64,000 bases of DNA from Streptomyces kronopolitis. GTDB lineage: Bacteria > Actinomycetota > Actinomycetes > Streptomycetales > Streptomycetaceae. Within the stretch, counting starts at the first letter, position 1, and each line of letters opens with the position of its first letter. Shown here piece after piece: positions 18,798 to 28,313 of the stretch. The notes under the pieces are model-generated. The model did no database searches and was not told the DNA's origin. It saw nothing but the letters and a program-made list of their open reading frames with translations. A program made the translations under genes and the position numbers. Location: NCBI RefSeq assembly GCF_014646275.1, contig NZ_BMND01000018.1, forward strand, positions 62,001 to 126,000, written 5' to 3'.

Positions 18798-19265
18798 ATG
18801 TCGTCCACCGTAGCGCGGGCAGAACACCGAACGCTGGGAGAAGTCCGCATGTCGACCGGAAGTTCGGACATCGGCGGCCTGTCGGCCTGCTGGAACGACC
18901 GTCTTGCCGCCGCCCGGCCCGAGGAGTTCGACGAGCTGTTCTCCACCGCCGTCACAGGGGACGTCGGCACGGTGGCCGGGCTGCACCAGATGCTCGAAAC
19001 CGCCTCCGAGTGGTGCCGCGCTCACGGCGCCCGCGGCAGCGCCGCCGAACTGGACGTCCTCGCCGGGCGCCTGACCGACCTCGGCGAAGAGCTGCACCTC
19101 GTGAGGGAGGGCATGGCCCACGAGATCCGCTCCGGCTCGCACCGAGCGGCAGCGGCAGCCCGCGCCTCCCCGGCCGCCTCAGCACGAGGGGCGCGCGTCG
19201 GTCCGACCGAGGCACCTGCTCCCCTGCCGTCGCCCCCTGTCCGTTCACTGCCGCGTTCGCGGTGA
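18798..19265 (+). CDS. Unknown helical protein with basic Ala/Pro-rich C-terminal tail
   Basis: 155 residues; GGAGGGGAG lies 7 bases before ATG 18798 (an internal ATG at 18850 also has a weak site). A helical body (about 15-110) is followed by a tail of the type shared by many proteins here: RAAAAARASPAAS, a Pro-rich stretch, then SLPRSR at the end. Follows the VirB4 gene on the same strand. No family recognised. Confidence 0.65.
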   Translation: MSSTVARAEHRTLGEVRMSTGSSDIGGLSACWNDRLAAARPEEFDELFSTAVTGDVGTVAGLHQMLETASEWCRAHGARGSAAELDVLAGRLTDLGEELHLVREGMAHEIRSGSHRAAAAARASPAASARGARVGPTEAPAPLPSPPVRSLPRSR

Positions 19266-19359
19266 CGACCGGCACAGAACAAGGAACGATCATGTCCACT
19301 TCTCCCACTTCTCCCGCATCCGCTGAGAACCGGTCCCCGGCGATCACCGATCACCTGGC

Positions 19360-19989
19360 GTGGCGGCGACACGTCCCGGCGCTGCCTCGGCCGCTGCCGG
19401 CATCGAGCGGGCATCCGATGCCTGGGACGCAGTCTCGGACTCGTTCTGCGACCGCGACGGCTGGCCCATCAATGAGGAGAGCTACCCGGATGGCAAGGTG
19501 ACGCGCGACGCCGAAGCGTGGCAGCACGTCGAGGTCTTCCTCGCCCACGGTCCCGAGGTGCTGGCCGGTGTCCGCGCCACCGCCAGCGGCGCCGACTACG
19601 TCGAGGGGCCGATCAGCGAAGACCTCCGGCGGCTGCGCGGGATCGACACCACGCTGGCGCGAGCAGGCCAGCTCCGGCACGAGTGGGACCAGATCATGGC
19701 GCTCATGGATGCCTCTCTTCCGGGCTCACGGGCGATCTACGAGAGCCGAGCGGAGCGGATCCGGAATGCCGACGGCTGGCGGTACGCGGATGAGCTGTCG
19801 TTCCAGGGTCCGGCGCTGGTTCGGGCTGCCGACTACCTGGCGGGCCGGGCGGATTCCGGTCAGCCCTCGCGGACCGACCGTGCGCGGGTGGCCCTGACGC
19901 GATCCGCCGCCGGCGACCGCGGGGCCCTGCCCGCTTCGCCTGCTGCGCCCCCGGCGCCGACTCCGATGGCCCCAGGTCGTTCCCGCTGA
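19360..19989 (+). CDS. Unknown accessory protein, N-terminus probably frameshifted
   Basis: 209 residues from GTG 19360. The body (DGWPINEESYPDGKVTRDAE, RNADGWRYADELSFQGPALV) looks like two related segments, and the tail has the shared form (RARVALTRSAAG, then an Ala/Pro run, PGRSR end). A better start exists at ATG 19292, 6 bases after AAGGAA, giving MSTSPTSPASAENRSPA, but that frame is offset and ends at 19501. A one-base indel between about 19340 and 19400 would join them. Confidence 0.6.
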   Translation: MAATRPGAASAAAGIERASDAWDAVSDSFCDRDGWPINEESYPDGKVTRDAEAWQHVEVFLAHGPEVLAGVRATASGADYVEGPISEDLRRLRGIDTTLARAGQLRHEWDQIMALMDASLPGSRAIYESRAERIRNADGWRYADELSFQGPALVRAADYLAGRADSGQPSRTDRARVALTRSAAGDRGALPASPAAPPAPTPMAPGRSR

Positions 19990-20219
19990 CGCGCATATCA
20001 CCGACTTGCGGCGCGGCCAAACCGGCCGATCCCCGGATCCTCATCTCAACGCGGCCGGACGGCGCGCGGTCCCAGCACCTGCCAGCGGCTTCGGCCGCAC
20101 GCCTGCTCGCTGTCGCCCGGCCCTCGTTCCTTCTTCGGAGTCCCCCATGTCCCGCACCAGCAGAACCATCCCGGCCCTCGACCGCCCCTGTCGCCGAGCC
20201 AGTACCGGATGGATCAGCT

Positions 20220-20990
20220 ATGCCCGCCCCCGATCACGATTCGCTTCCCGACGTCGCATTCGGCCGTCACCCCGACTACGGCATCGTCGCCGCGAACCCG
20301 AAGTACCTTGCAGCCAGCGCGTGGGTGCTGAAGGGGTTCGACTTCCACCCCGTCCCGGATCACCCGACGCTCTACGCGCTGGCCGATCAACAGCGTGACG
20401 GACAGGGGCGCGTCACCCGGGCCGTCGCGATGCTGCGCAAGGCCGGCTACCAGGTCGACGTGGACTCCGCGTTCGACCCCTCACTGGCCCCCGAAGCGGC
20501 TCCTTCCCGTGACCGGACCCCGCGCATAGAGCCCGACGTCGCGTTCGCCGAGCATCCGCAGCTCGGCATCGTCGCGGCCACCGATGACCGCGCCCGCGCG
20601 CTCGGCGGTCGGCTCCTGGAAGAGCACGGCTGGCGGCACGACCGGGCCCTGGACATCTACACGCTGCCCGTCACCATCGACCGCAGCGACGCCCTGGAGA
20701 AGGTCGCCACCGCCACGGTGTCGATGCACCGGTCCGGTCTCCAGGTCGCGGCCCAGCCCGCCCTCGCTCAGGACGCGGCAACGCGCCGCCGCCCGACGCC
20801 CGCAACGGCGGCGAACCACGGGCGCGACCCGGGCTTCACCACACACGCGTCCCCGATCAGCGCCGCCGCGCTCGCCGCCAGCCCAGCCCGCGCCGGCCTC
20901 CCGGGCACAGCGCCGGTTGCCTCTCCCGCTACCTCTGCTGCGACGGCCCGGCCTGTCGACCCGCGCATCGCCTTCTCCCGCACCCGCTGA
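20220..20990 (+). CDS. Two-repeat accessory protein with basic C-terminal tail
   Basis: The protein contains two related ~75-residue units: DVAFGRHPDYGIVAA...YQVDVDSAFD and DVAFAEHPQLGIVAA...LQVAAQPAL. An Ala/Pro tail ending AFSRTR follows. ATG 20220 lacks a ribosome binding site. The frame remains protein-like upstream (PAPAEPSRPSTAPVAEPVP) to about 20151, where it meets an ATG at 20147 with GGAG before it, one base out of frame. The true start is probably 20147 with one extra base at about 20150. Function unknown. Confidence 0.65.
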   Translation: MPAPDHDSLPDVAFGRHPDYGIVAANPKYLAASAWVLKGFDFHPVPDHPTLYALADQQRDGQGRVTRAVAMLRKAGYQVDVDSAFDPSLAPEAAPSRDRTPRIEPDVAFAEHPQLGIVAATDDRARALGGRLLEEHGWRHDRALDIYTLPVTIDRSDALEKVATATVSMHRSGLQVAAQPALAQDAATRRRPTPATAANHGRDPGFTTHASPISAAALAASPARAGLPGTAPVASPATSAATARPVDPRIAFSRTR

Positions 20991-20996
20991 CCTTCG

Positions 20997-21278
20997 ATGT
21001 TCAGGAGCAGTTGGAGAGTGCTGCGGACGCGATCGCCGTGTGTCCTGCCGAGCGCACCGACCCCAGGTTCCACGAGAGGGTCAACGTCCTGCGGACGAGG
21101 GAGCTGCTCGACGACGTCCTCGGCGCGGAAGCGATCCCCGCACCGTCGTCCGGTCGCAGTCCCGAAGCGGATCGGCAGCGCGCCGCCCGTACGTTCTCAC
21201 CGCACGCCGGCCCCACGCCGTCGACCGGCAGCCGCGCCGCCTCCGCCCGCGTCGCGCCCCGCCGGCCGACCTCGCTGA
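20997..21278 (+). pseudogene. Small accessory gene with frameshift(s)
   Basis: An ATG at 20997 starts a frame whose third codon loses protein character. Skipping into the frame at 21011 restores a plausible helical protein (QLESAADAIAVCPAERTDPR, RVNVLRTRELLDDVLG) with an AAR-type basic tail. The original frame supplies a CCTCGCTGA ending like its neighbours. At least one single-base deletion near 21003 is needed. Unknown function. Confidence 0.35.
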
Positions 21279-21374
21279 AACGTTTCCTTTCGAGCCCCAG
21301 GAGTGACCCCATGAACTGCACGAGAGCCGAGCGCGCCCCGCCCCGCCGCCCGCTCACTTTCAGGAACCACGCTC

Positions 21375-23157
21375 ATGCCCGCACCGCGTACCAGCGCGCC
21401 CTCGACCACCACCGGGTCGGACGCGCTCCTCTACCTCCTCTTCGCCATACTCAGCCTCGCGTTCACCTTCGGCTCGTTCGCCTGGCTGACCGGCAACATC
21501 ATTAACTCCGCCGTCGGCATCGGTCCTTGGACCCCGTTTGCGGTCACCGAGGCGCTGCTTCGTCCCGAGGCTCTGTGGCCGCACCTGGGCCCGACGGCCC
21601 TGCTGGTCGGCGCGCGGATCATTCCCGGCGTGCTGTCCGTCGGCCTCGCCGTCCTCGGCCTGGTGCTGTGGGTGCGGCTGCGTGGCGGCGCGCAGAAGGG
21701 CCTCGCCGGGAAGGGCGACCTCGCCCCGCTGCTGGACAAGCAGATCACCGCCAAGGCCCGGAGCCTGCGGCCGTCCCTGAGCGGCCGGGAGTGTAAAAGA
21801 GGTCGCTCCCGCTGACCGCGGCGTCCTGCTCGGCACCCTCTCCCGGGGGCGGGCCAAGGTCCGCGCGTCCTGGGAGGACGTGATCGTCGCGATCATGGCC
21901 CCGCGCAGCGGCAAGACCTCCACCCTGGCCATCCCCGCGATCCTCGCGGCGCCCGGCCCGGTCCTGCTCACCAGCAACAAGGCGGCCAACGATGCCTTCA
22001 CCGCGACGGTGGACGCGCGCGCCGAGGTCGGCACGATCTGGGCCCTCGACCCCCAGCAGATCGCCCACCACCCGCGCGAGATGTGGTGGGACATCCTGGC
22101 CGACGCCCGCGACCTGGCCGGGGCAAAGCGGCTCGCCGGGCACTTCGCCGCCGCGAGCGTGGACGAGTCGAATGGCACCGACTTCTGGTCCACCGCCGCG
22201 TCCAACACCTTGGGCGCGCTGTTCCTGGCTGCCGCCAGCCACCGGCGGCCGATCACCGACGTTTCGGCCTGGCTCGCCTCGCCCGCCGACCGCACCCCGG
22301 TGGACCTGCTCACCGAGGCCGGCCACGAAGCGGTCGCCGCCCAGCTCCAGGGAACCGTCTCCGGCGCGACCGAGACCCGCGACGGCATCTTCGAGACAGC
22401 GCGGCAGTACGCGAGCTGTCTGCTCGATCCGGAGGTCGTTGCCTGGGTCACCCCCAGCCCGGACCTTCCCGAGTTCAAGCCCGCCCGCTTCGCCACCTCC
22501 CGCGACACGTTGTACCTGCTCAGCAAGGACGGCGGCGGCAGCGCGAGCGCGATCATCGCCGCTGCGGCCGACGCCGTGATGCGTGCCGCGGTGATCGTCG
22601 CCGAGCGCTCCGGCGGACGGCTCGACCCGCCCGCCCTGTGCGTACTCGATGAGGCCGCCAACGTGTGCCGGATCTCCGATCTCCCGGATTTGTACAGCCA
22701 CTTGGGTTCCCGGGGTGTGATCCCGATGACGATCCTGCAGTCCTACCGTCAGGGGCAGCGGTGCTGGGGCGATGCCGGGATGGACGCGCTCTGGTCGGCC
22801 GCCACCATCAAGATCGTCGGATCCGGCGTGGATGATGCCGACTTCGCCGACCGGATCAGTCGGCAGGGCGGTGATCACGAGGTCCAGACCACGTCGGTGT
22901 CGATGAGCGAGGGCGGCAAGTCCACGACGGTGAGCATGCGTACCGAGCGGATTCTGCCGCCCGATGTGATCCGTGCCCTCCCCAAGGGCAAGGCGTTGCT
23001 CCTGGCCACCGGCATCCGGGTTGCCATGCTCGACCTGAAGCCCTGGTACAAGGAGCGGTCCGCCAAGGTGATCGGTGCGACCTCGGTCCGCGCGACGAGG
23101 GCCATCACCGAGCGGGCCCAGGCCAAGACCCGTGACGACTTTGGGCAGGCGGCATGA
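21375..23157 (+). pseudogene. VirD4/TraG-type coupling protein, split by a +1 frameshift
   Basis: The first frame (21375-21815) encodes the N-terminus with two membrane helices (LLYLLFAILSLAFTFGSFAW; the PTALLVGARIIPGVLSVGLA region). The ATPase lies one frame over: Walker A APRSGKTS, Walker B LCVLDEAANVC, and TILQSYRQGQRCWG, ending at 23157. Dropping one base at about 21792 joins ...SLSGRE directly to VKEVAPADRG, so this was one protein of about 593 residues. It would bring the relaxase-DNA complex to the channel. If the extra base is real the element cannot conjugate by this route; if it is a sequencing error the gene is intact. Confidence 0.85.
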
Positions 23158-23390
23158 CTGCCCTCCCGTCCCCGGCGCGCTCCGGACCTCTCGGGCAGTC
23201 ACCGGCCGTCCGGCGCGATGGCCGGTGGTGGCTGGTCGCCACGTCCGGCTCCGTCGCCATCACGGATCCGGTGTTCACCGGCCAGCTGAACCGCTTCGCC
23301 ACCGCGATGGCGGCAGCCGACCAGGCTGTCGCCGGTCGCCCCGTCCAGCAGGGCCAGCCTCCGGCCCGTCCCGATGGGAGGCGTCGATGA
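23154..23390 (+). CDS. Small unknown protein coupled to the coupling-protein gene
   Basis: 78 residues; its ATG overlaps the upstream stop (ATGA) and its stop overlaps the next start (ATGA). Core wording RRDGRWWLVATSGSVAITDP suggests a small beta-rich fold. No family recognised. Confidence 0.6.
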   Translation: MTALPSPARSGPLGQSPAVRRDGRWWLVATSGSVAITDPVFTGQLNRFATAMAAADQAVAGRPVQQGQPPARPDGRRR

Positions 23391-24553
23391 GTCCGCTGCT
23401 GGAAGCCGAGCAGGCGGTGCTCGGCGCGGTCCTGCTCGACCCCGGCCAGCTTCGACAGCTCGGCTGGCTCGCCCCGGAGCATTTCCACCGGCCCGTGCAC
23501 CGGGCCCTGTTCGCCGCGATGCGCAAGCTCCACGCCGACCGCCACCCGGCATCGACGGCCGAGGACTCCGTCCCGCTGTCGTGGGTGACCGACACCGTGG
23601 CGGAGGCGGGACAACACGTCCGCGGGCTGACCGCGTCGCACGCTCACACCCTGATCTCCGCGTGTCCCCGCCCCGGGCATGCTCCCGTGTACGGGCGCAT
23701 GGTGCTGGAGGGCGCGATCCACCGCAGCATCACCGCGCACGCGATCCGCCTGCACCAGGCTGCCCGCGCCGACGCCCTGCAAGGAGACGTCGAGGGAGCG
23801 GTGCGCTGTGCGGACGTGCTCCGCGACGTGCTCAACGATCTCGCACGACGTTGGGGCACCGAACCACGCCCCGTAGACCCTGGTATCCCGCCAGCCTCCA
23901 GTCCGGCCGCAGCTCCGCCGCCCGGTTGGGCAACGGGCGCCGAGGAGGAGCAGGTCCTTCTCGGCGTCCTGGCCGAGCGGCCGAAGGGCATGGACGAGGT
24001 GGTGGGCTGGCTGCGGCCGGCCGACTTCGCCGACCCCGCCTGCGGGGAGGTCTACCGGTGTCTCGGTGCACTGCATCACCGGGGCGAGCCCATCGACCGG
24101 ATCACCCTGCTCTGGGAGGCCCAGCGACGCGGCCTGCTGGCCGACGGCACGCTGTCGCCCGGCCAGCTCGCCGCCATCTGCGACGGCATGGGTCCTGGCA
24201 GCGCCGAATGGCTCGGCGAGCAGGTGATGCGCTCCTCCGTCACCCGCACCGCGGCAGCCTCCGCCCGCGTCATCCGAGCGCTGGCGGAGAACGAGGCCCT
24301 GGCTCCCGGGCGGCTCATCAACCACGCGCTGCACGCGCTCGGTCCCCTCGACGAAGTGCGCACCCGCTGGCAGTCCGCGAAAGGACACCCCGCTCCGACA
24401 CCCCCGGCTCCTTTGCCGAACGGGCCCCCTTCTGCGCAGGTGCACGCCGCCCTCGCCCGCAGTACACCGCGCCCGGTCTCGCCGCCCTCGGCACCATCGG
24501 GCTCTACCCCCAGCCCGGCCGCCGTGCGACCGCCCTCGCGCGGACACGGCTGA
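23387..24553 (+). CDS. Double DnaB N-terminal-domain protein without helicase domain
   Basis: 388 residues. Two DnaB-N-like helical domains are visible: LEAEQAVLGAVLLDPGQLRQ...HFHRPVHRALFAAM (about 4-110) and EEQVLLGVLAERPKGMDEV...PACGEVYRCLGALH (about 185-290). The RecA-like helicase half is absent: no Walker A occurs. A Pro/Ser-rich basic tail (ALARSTPRPVSPP ... SRGHG) follows. It may bind host DnaB or primase or act as a replication decoy/loader; that is inference. Start overlaps the upstream stop. Confidence 0.75.
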   Translation: MSPLLEAEQAVLGAVLLDPGQLRQLGWLAPEHFHRPVHRALFAAMRKLHADRHPASTAEDSVPLSWVTDTVAEAGQHVRGLTASHAHTLISACPRPGHAPVYGRMVLEGAIHRSITAHAIRLHQAARADALQGDVEGAVRCADVLRDVLNDLARRWGTEPRPVDPGIPPASSPAAAPPPGWATGAEEEQVLLGVLAERPKGMDEVVGWLRPADFADPACGEVYRCLGALHHRGEPIDRITLLWEAQRRGLLADGTLSPGQLAAICDGMGPGSAEWLGEQVMRSSVTRTAAASARVIRALAENEALAPGRLINHALHALGPLDEVRTRWQSAKGHPAPTPPAPLPNGPPSAQVHAALARSTPRPVSPPSAPSGSTPSPAAVRPPSRGHG

Positions 24554-24602
24554 AATCTCCTCCCTCCCGCCCGTTGCCCGTCCTCCTCCTTGGGATTCAC
24601 CC

Positions 24603-25178
24603 GTGAACAACACACCTGTGGCCGATGCCTGCGCCCTGCGCGCCACCGCATCCGCCTTCGATGCACAGCGCAACACGCTGCCTGTCCCCGGCGACCGCTC
24701 GCCCGACACCGTGGCCGTCGCACGGCAGATCTCCCAGCTCGGAACTCTGATCACCACCCTGGGCGACCAGGTTCTCTTCCGCGCCAACTCCGAGAACCAG
24801 GCACCCCACAGCGCGAGTGTGATCACGAGCTTCGCCGCCGTTGTGGCGCCCGCCGGCGAGGCGGCATCCGCTCTGGGCGCGGCGGTCCATCTGTACTCGT
24901 TCCTGGACCAGACCGAGCACCTCCGTGACCAGCCTGATGCCCGGGATGCTCGGGAGGGTGCGACGCGGGTGGCGGAAGGCGTCCTCCGCAAGGCGCACAC
25001 AGCCCTCCGCGAAGTCGCCGACTCCCTTCACGCCGCTTCGGCGACGATCTCGCCCCCGTCCGCGCGGGTTCAGGCCGCCCGCAGCCGGTCCACGACCGCG
25101 GCTCCCGCTCCCACTGCACCTCCCGCTACCACTCCGGCATCAGCAGCTGCTGCCGACCGGATCACTCGGGGCCGGTGA
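24603..25178 (+). CDS. Unknown helical protein with shared basic tail
   Basis: 191 residues from a GTG. A helical body (QISQLGTLITTLGDQVLFRA, VLRKAHTALREVADSLHAAS) is followed by the common tail ARVQAARSRSTT, an Ala/Pro/Thr linker and DRITRGR. Stop lies one base before the next gene's ATG. No family recognised. Confidence 0.6.
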   Translation: MNNTPVADACALRATASAFDAQRNTLPVPGDRSPDTVAVARQISQLGTLITTLGDQVLFRANSENQAPHSASVITSFAAVVAPAGEAASALGAAVHLYSFLDQTEHLRDQPDARDAREGATRVAEGVLRKAHTALREVADSLHAASATISPPSARVQAARSRSTTAAPAPTAPPATTPASAAAADRITRGR

Positions 25179-25179
25179 C

Positions 25180-26374
25180 ATGGAGACCTCCGTCGCGCGC
25201 CCTCCGCTGGTCGGTTCGCTCTGCTCGGGGTACGGCGGGCTGGACCTCGGGGTGCAGTCCGTCCTCGGGGGCACGCTGGCCTGGCACGCCGAGGTCAATC
25301 CGGATGCCTCGCGGATCTTGGCCCGGCACTGGCCTGGCGTGCCCAACCTGGGCGACATCACGGCCGTCGACTGGGCCGCCGTCCCCCGGGTGTGCGTCCT
25401 GACGGCGGGCTTCCCCTGTCAAAGACGTCTCGGTCGCCGGCCGACGGGCCGGACTCAACTCCCAGACCCGTTCAGGGCTGTGGCTGCACGTAGCCCGTGC
25501 GGTCGAGGCCCTCCGCCCCTGCCTGGTTGTGATCGAGAATGTGCGCGGCCTCCTCACCTCCCCCGCCGGTTCCCCTGGCGACGTGGAACCCTGTCCGTGG
25601 TGTCTGGGAGACACCCCAGGTCAGCCTCCTTTGCGGGCACTCGGTGCCGTACTCGGATCCCTGGCCGACCTCGGGTACGACGCACGGTGGCTCGTGCTTC
25701 GTGCCTCGGACGTCGGAGCACCGCACCGTCGCGAGCGGACCTTCCTCGTCGCCTGGCCCGCCGAGCACCCTGCTCAAGACGCCGACCAGCAACCTCGCGA
25801 AGAACGGCGGCTCACAGCACCCCGCCAAGCGGAAGAGCGGCGGTCACGGGCCGAACCTGGCGGACGAGGTGGAGTGGCTGCTCCTGCCGACCCCGAAGGC
25901 ATCGGACGGGATCAAGGGGTCGCCCAATCAGCGGAATGGCAATGGGGACTTGACCCTGCCGAATGCAGCGGCGTCGCTGTTGCCAGCGCCACAGGCCGGC
26001 GACACGAGCACAGCGGCCCACCGCTGTGGGAAAGGGTGGCGCCCTTCCTTGTCGGCGGTGGTCCTGCCGCTCTGGACGGAATCGGCTCCGGGAGCCGAGC
26101 AGACCGATGGGGCGTATACGCAGCCGCCATCGCCCGATGGGAGACGCTCACCCGTCCCGCACCCGAGCCCACCGATGCGGGCGGTCGGCTCCGTGCCGAC
26201 TTCGTCGAGTGGATGCAGGGCCTCGATGACGGCTGGGTCACCGCCATCCCCGGGCTCGGACGACCGGCTCAGCTCACCGCGCTCGGCAACGGTGTCGTTC
26301 CCCAACAGGCTGCACGAGCCGTGCAGTTGCTGACACCGCCCTTCCCGCGGTGCCCGCGCTGCACGGCCGTGTAG
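25180..26374 (+). pseudogene. DNA (cytosine-5) methyltransferase, multiply frameshifted
   Basis: The N-terminus (SLCSGYGGLDLG, motif I) and catalytic GFPCQ (motif IV) are in one frame to about 25422. An extra A in CAAAGAC at about 25423 pushes the expected continuation DVSVAGRRAGLNSQ and ENVRGLL (motif VI) into the next frame. Near 25760 the protein-like reading moves again (LLKTPTSNLAKNGGSQHP, LLPTPKASDGIKGSPNQ). By about 26100 it returns to the second frame (GVYAAAIARWE, FVEWMQGL, ALGNGVVPQQAA, motifs IX-X). So the family's whole length is present but in three pieces. Phage- and plasmid-type Dcm enzymes like this usually protect against host restriction. Confidence 0.82.
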
Positions 26375-26467
26375 CGCTCCACTACCGGGTTTTTCCGGCC
26401 GGGCCAAACCGCGGATTCTCCGCATCCTCTGGGGCATGTCGCCGTCTCACAGATGGAGAAAGCCCCG

Positions 26468-27079
26468 ATGTCCGACACCGGCCCGACCACCCCCAACCCC
26501 GGCCCTGAGCCGTTCCGCGTCCCCGACGGGGACCTCGACGACCTCGCCAGCACCCTCGCCAAGACCATGGCCGAGGTCCGGCAGCACGGCGTCATCCTCG
26601 ACCGCCTCGGCTCCGAGCCCGACCCCATACCCGCGGCCAGTCCGGCCACGGACGGCGCTCCGGAAGCCGAGGCGGCGGACGACGAGCAGGCAGACGGCCC
26701 CGCCTCGGTGTTCATCCTCGCCTTGGGCGGCAAGGCATACGCTGCCGAACTCGTGGCACTCAGCGACTGGGTGAACCACCTCTTCCTCCCCGTGTACGGC
26801 CGGGAGATCAGCACGAATCGTCCGTGGTGCGCGCAGTGGCACGAACACCCCGAGGCCGTCGCGCGGCTGCACGCCCTCTGGCTCGCGTGGCAGCAGTTCA
26901 CTGATGCGCAGGCCGGCCTGTCCGGTCCTTCGACCTGGCACCGCGACCACCTGGACCAGGCCCTGGCCCACCTCCGTGCTCCCGACGGCCCCTTCGCCGC
27001 GTGCACGACGAGCCCCACCCGGCCCAACCATCGCGTGCTGACCACGCCCGTGCCCGAGCAGTTGGGACCGGCGGCATGA
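26468..27079 (+). CDS. DUF4913 protein
   Basis: 203 residues. An acidic, low-complexity N-terminal half is followed by the DUF4913 core (LSDWVNHLFLPVYGREIS, WCAQWHEHPEAVARLHALWL). GGAGAAAG lies 9 bases before ATG 26468. The family is common on actinobacterial plasmids and conjugative elements; function unknown. Stop overlaps the next start. Confidence 0.82.
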   Translation: MSDTGPTTPNPGPEPFRVPDGDLDDLASTLAKTMAEVRQHGVILDRLGSEPDPIPAASPATDGAPEAEAADDEQADGPASVFILALGGKAYAAELVALSDWVNHLFLPVYGREISTNRPWCAQWHEHPEAVARLHALWLAWQQFTDAQAGLSGPSTWHRDHLDQALAHLRAPDGPFAACTTSPTRPNHRVLTTPVPEQLGPAA

Positions 27080-27840
27080 GGGACGTACTCGACTTCCACC
27101 TCGACGATCTCGTGCCCGCCGACGCGGATTCCGAGTACGTCGAGCAGCGGCTCTGGTCCGGTGACCTGACGGTCCTGGCTGAACACCACACGACCGCCAA
27201 CGGCTATGTGGTCGCCCACGACGGGTCGGTCACGTGGGGTGTTCCCGGCAGGCCACAGGTATCCGCGATCAAGATCGCGCGGGATCCCAGCCTGAACACC
27301 TTCACCCTGGAGACGAGCTACCACGCCACGGTGTCCTTCGCCCAGAGCTGGTTGATCGAGCACGGATGCCCGCCCGGGCGCATCGCTCGGGTCGGCGACG
27401 GCTTCATGAAGCCCGCCGACAACCTCACGGTCCGGGTCGAACAGCAGATTCGAGAGTCAGGCTCTCGCTACGAGGTCCTCGACACCCAGACCTGGGACTT
27501 CGACCCCTGCGAGACGTGGACGCTGACCCGCGACTCCCACACCGATCAGGCACCGATTCGCGTCTTCCTCGAAGAAGGGGACCGCGAAGCCCATACGTAC
27601 ACGATGCGTGAGGGTGCCTTCGCCGACGAGGTCACGGCCCGCCGCTGGCTGGACGACCGGAGCACCCCGCTGCCGTGTCCGCCGGAATACCGCGTCGAGG
27701 CCACCGGCCTCCGGACCCGCGCTGCCCTCGCCCGCTCCCCCGGTGCTTCCGCGATACCGAAGGCCGGCCTCGATACCCGCGCCCTCCAGGCGCCGTCGGC
27801 AGGAGCAGCTCCGCGGCCGGATTCTGGGAGGTCGATGTGA
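27076..27840 (+). CDS. Unknown accessory protein
   Basis: 254 residues, ATGA-coupled to DUF4913. Mixed alpha/beta wording (TANGYVVAHDGSVTWGVPGR, LETSYHATVSFAQSWLIEHG), and a basic Ala-rich tail (TRAALARSPGASAIPK ... SGRSM). The stop overlaps the next gene's GTG. No family recognised. Confidence 0.6.
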   Translation: MRDVLDFHLDDLVPADADSEYVEQRLWSGDLTVLAEHHTTANGYVVAHDGSVTWGVPGRPQVSAIKIARDPSLNTFTLETSYHATVSFAQSWLIEHGCPPGRIARVGDGFMKPADNLTVRVEQQIRESGSRYEVLDTQTWDFDPCETWTLTRDSHTDQAPIRVFLEEGDREAHTYTMREGAFADEVTARRWLDDRSTPLPCPPEYRVEATGLRTRAALARSPGASAIPKAGLDTRALQAPSAGAAPRPDSGRSM

Positions 27841-28313
27841 GCCGCGCCCGCTTCGCCTTCGCCGCGCACCCCGATGCCATCGCGGACCTGCGGGAACTTC
27901 CGGATCGTGTACGCGACTTGGCTCTTCTGGAGCTGCAGAACCTGGTCCACGGAAGCGACGACTGCCTGCCGTTGAAGGGCCGCCTCTCGGGCTTCCACAA
28001 GGTCTTCGTCGACCCGTCCGTCTCCTACCGGATGGTCATCCAGTTCCGCCCGGCCCCGCCCACCTCGAATCACACGCGCGAGATCTATCTCGTTGCCGCC
28101 GGCAGTCGGAAGGACTACGCGGTCTACCGCTCGGCCCACCTCCGCACCGGCCGGCAGCAGGACACCGAGCTGGTGTCCTCCACCGAGGCGCGTGTGCAGG
28201 CCGCCCAGTCCCGCTCCTCCCTCGTGGCCGAACGCCCGACGGCCGCCCCAGCCCCCTCTCCCTCAGCAGTGCCGCCCACGAGCGCAGCCCCCCGAAAGGC
28301 CCCCCAGCGATGA
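27837..28313 (+). CDS. RelE/ParE-like toxin-fold protein with C-terminal tail
   Basis: 158 residues from GTG 27837 (GTGA overlap). The first ~100 residues read as a RelE/ParE fold: LRELPDRVRDLALLELQNL, LPLKGRLSGFHKVFV, YRMVIQ, and REIYLVAAGSRKDYAVYRSA. A 50-residue tail of the shared type follows (ARVQAAQSRSSL, Pro-rich linker, RKAPQR). No antitoxin-like gene is adjacent, so it is an orphan within a transfer operon. Ribosome-dependent or gyrase toxicity cannot be told from sequence. Confidence 0.68.
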   Translation: MSRARFAFAAHPDAIADLRELPDRVRDLALLELQNLVHGSDDCLPLKGRLSGFHKVFVDPSVSYRMVIQFRPAPPTSNHTREIYLVAAGSRKDYAVYRSAHLRTGRQQDTELVSSTEARVQAAQSRSSLVAERPTAAPAPSPSAVPPTSAAPRKAPQR

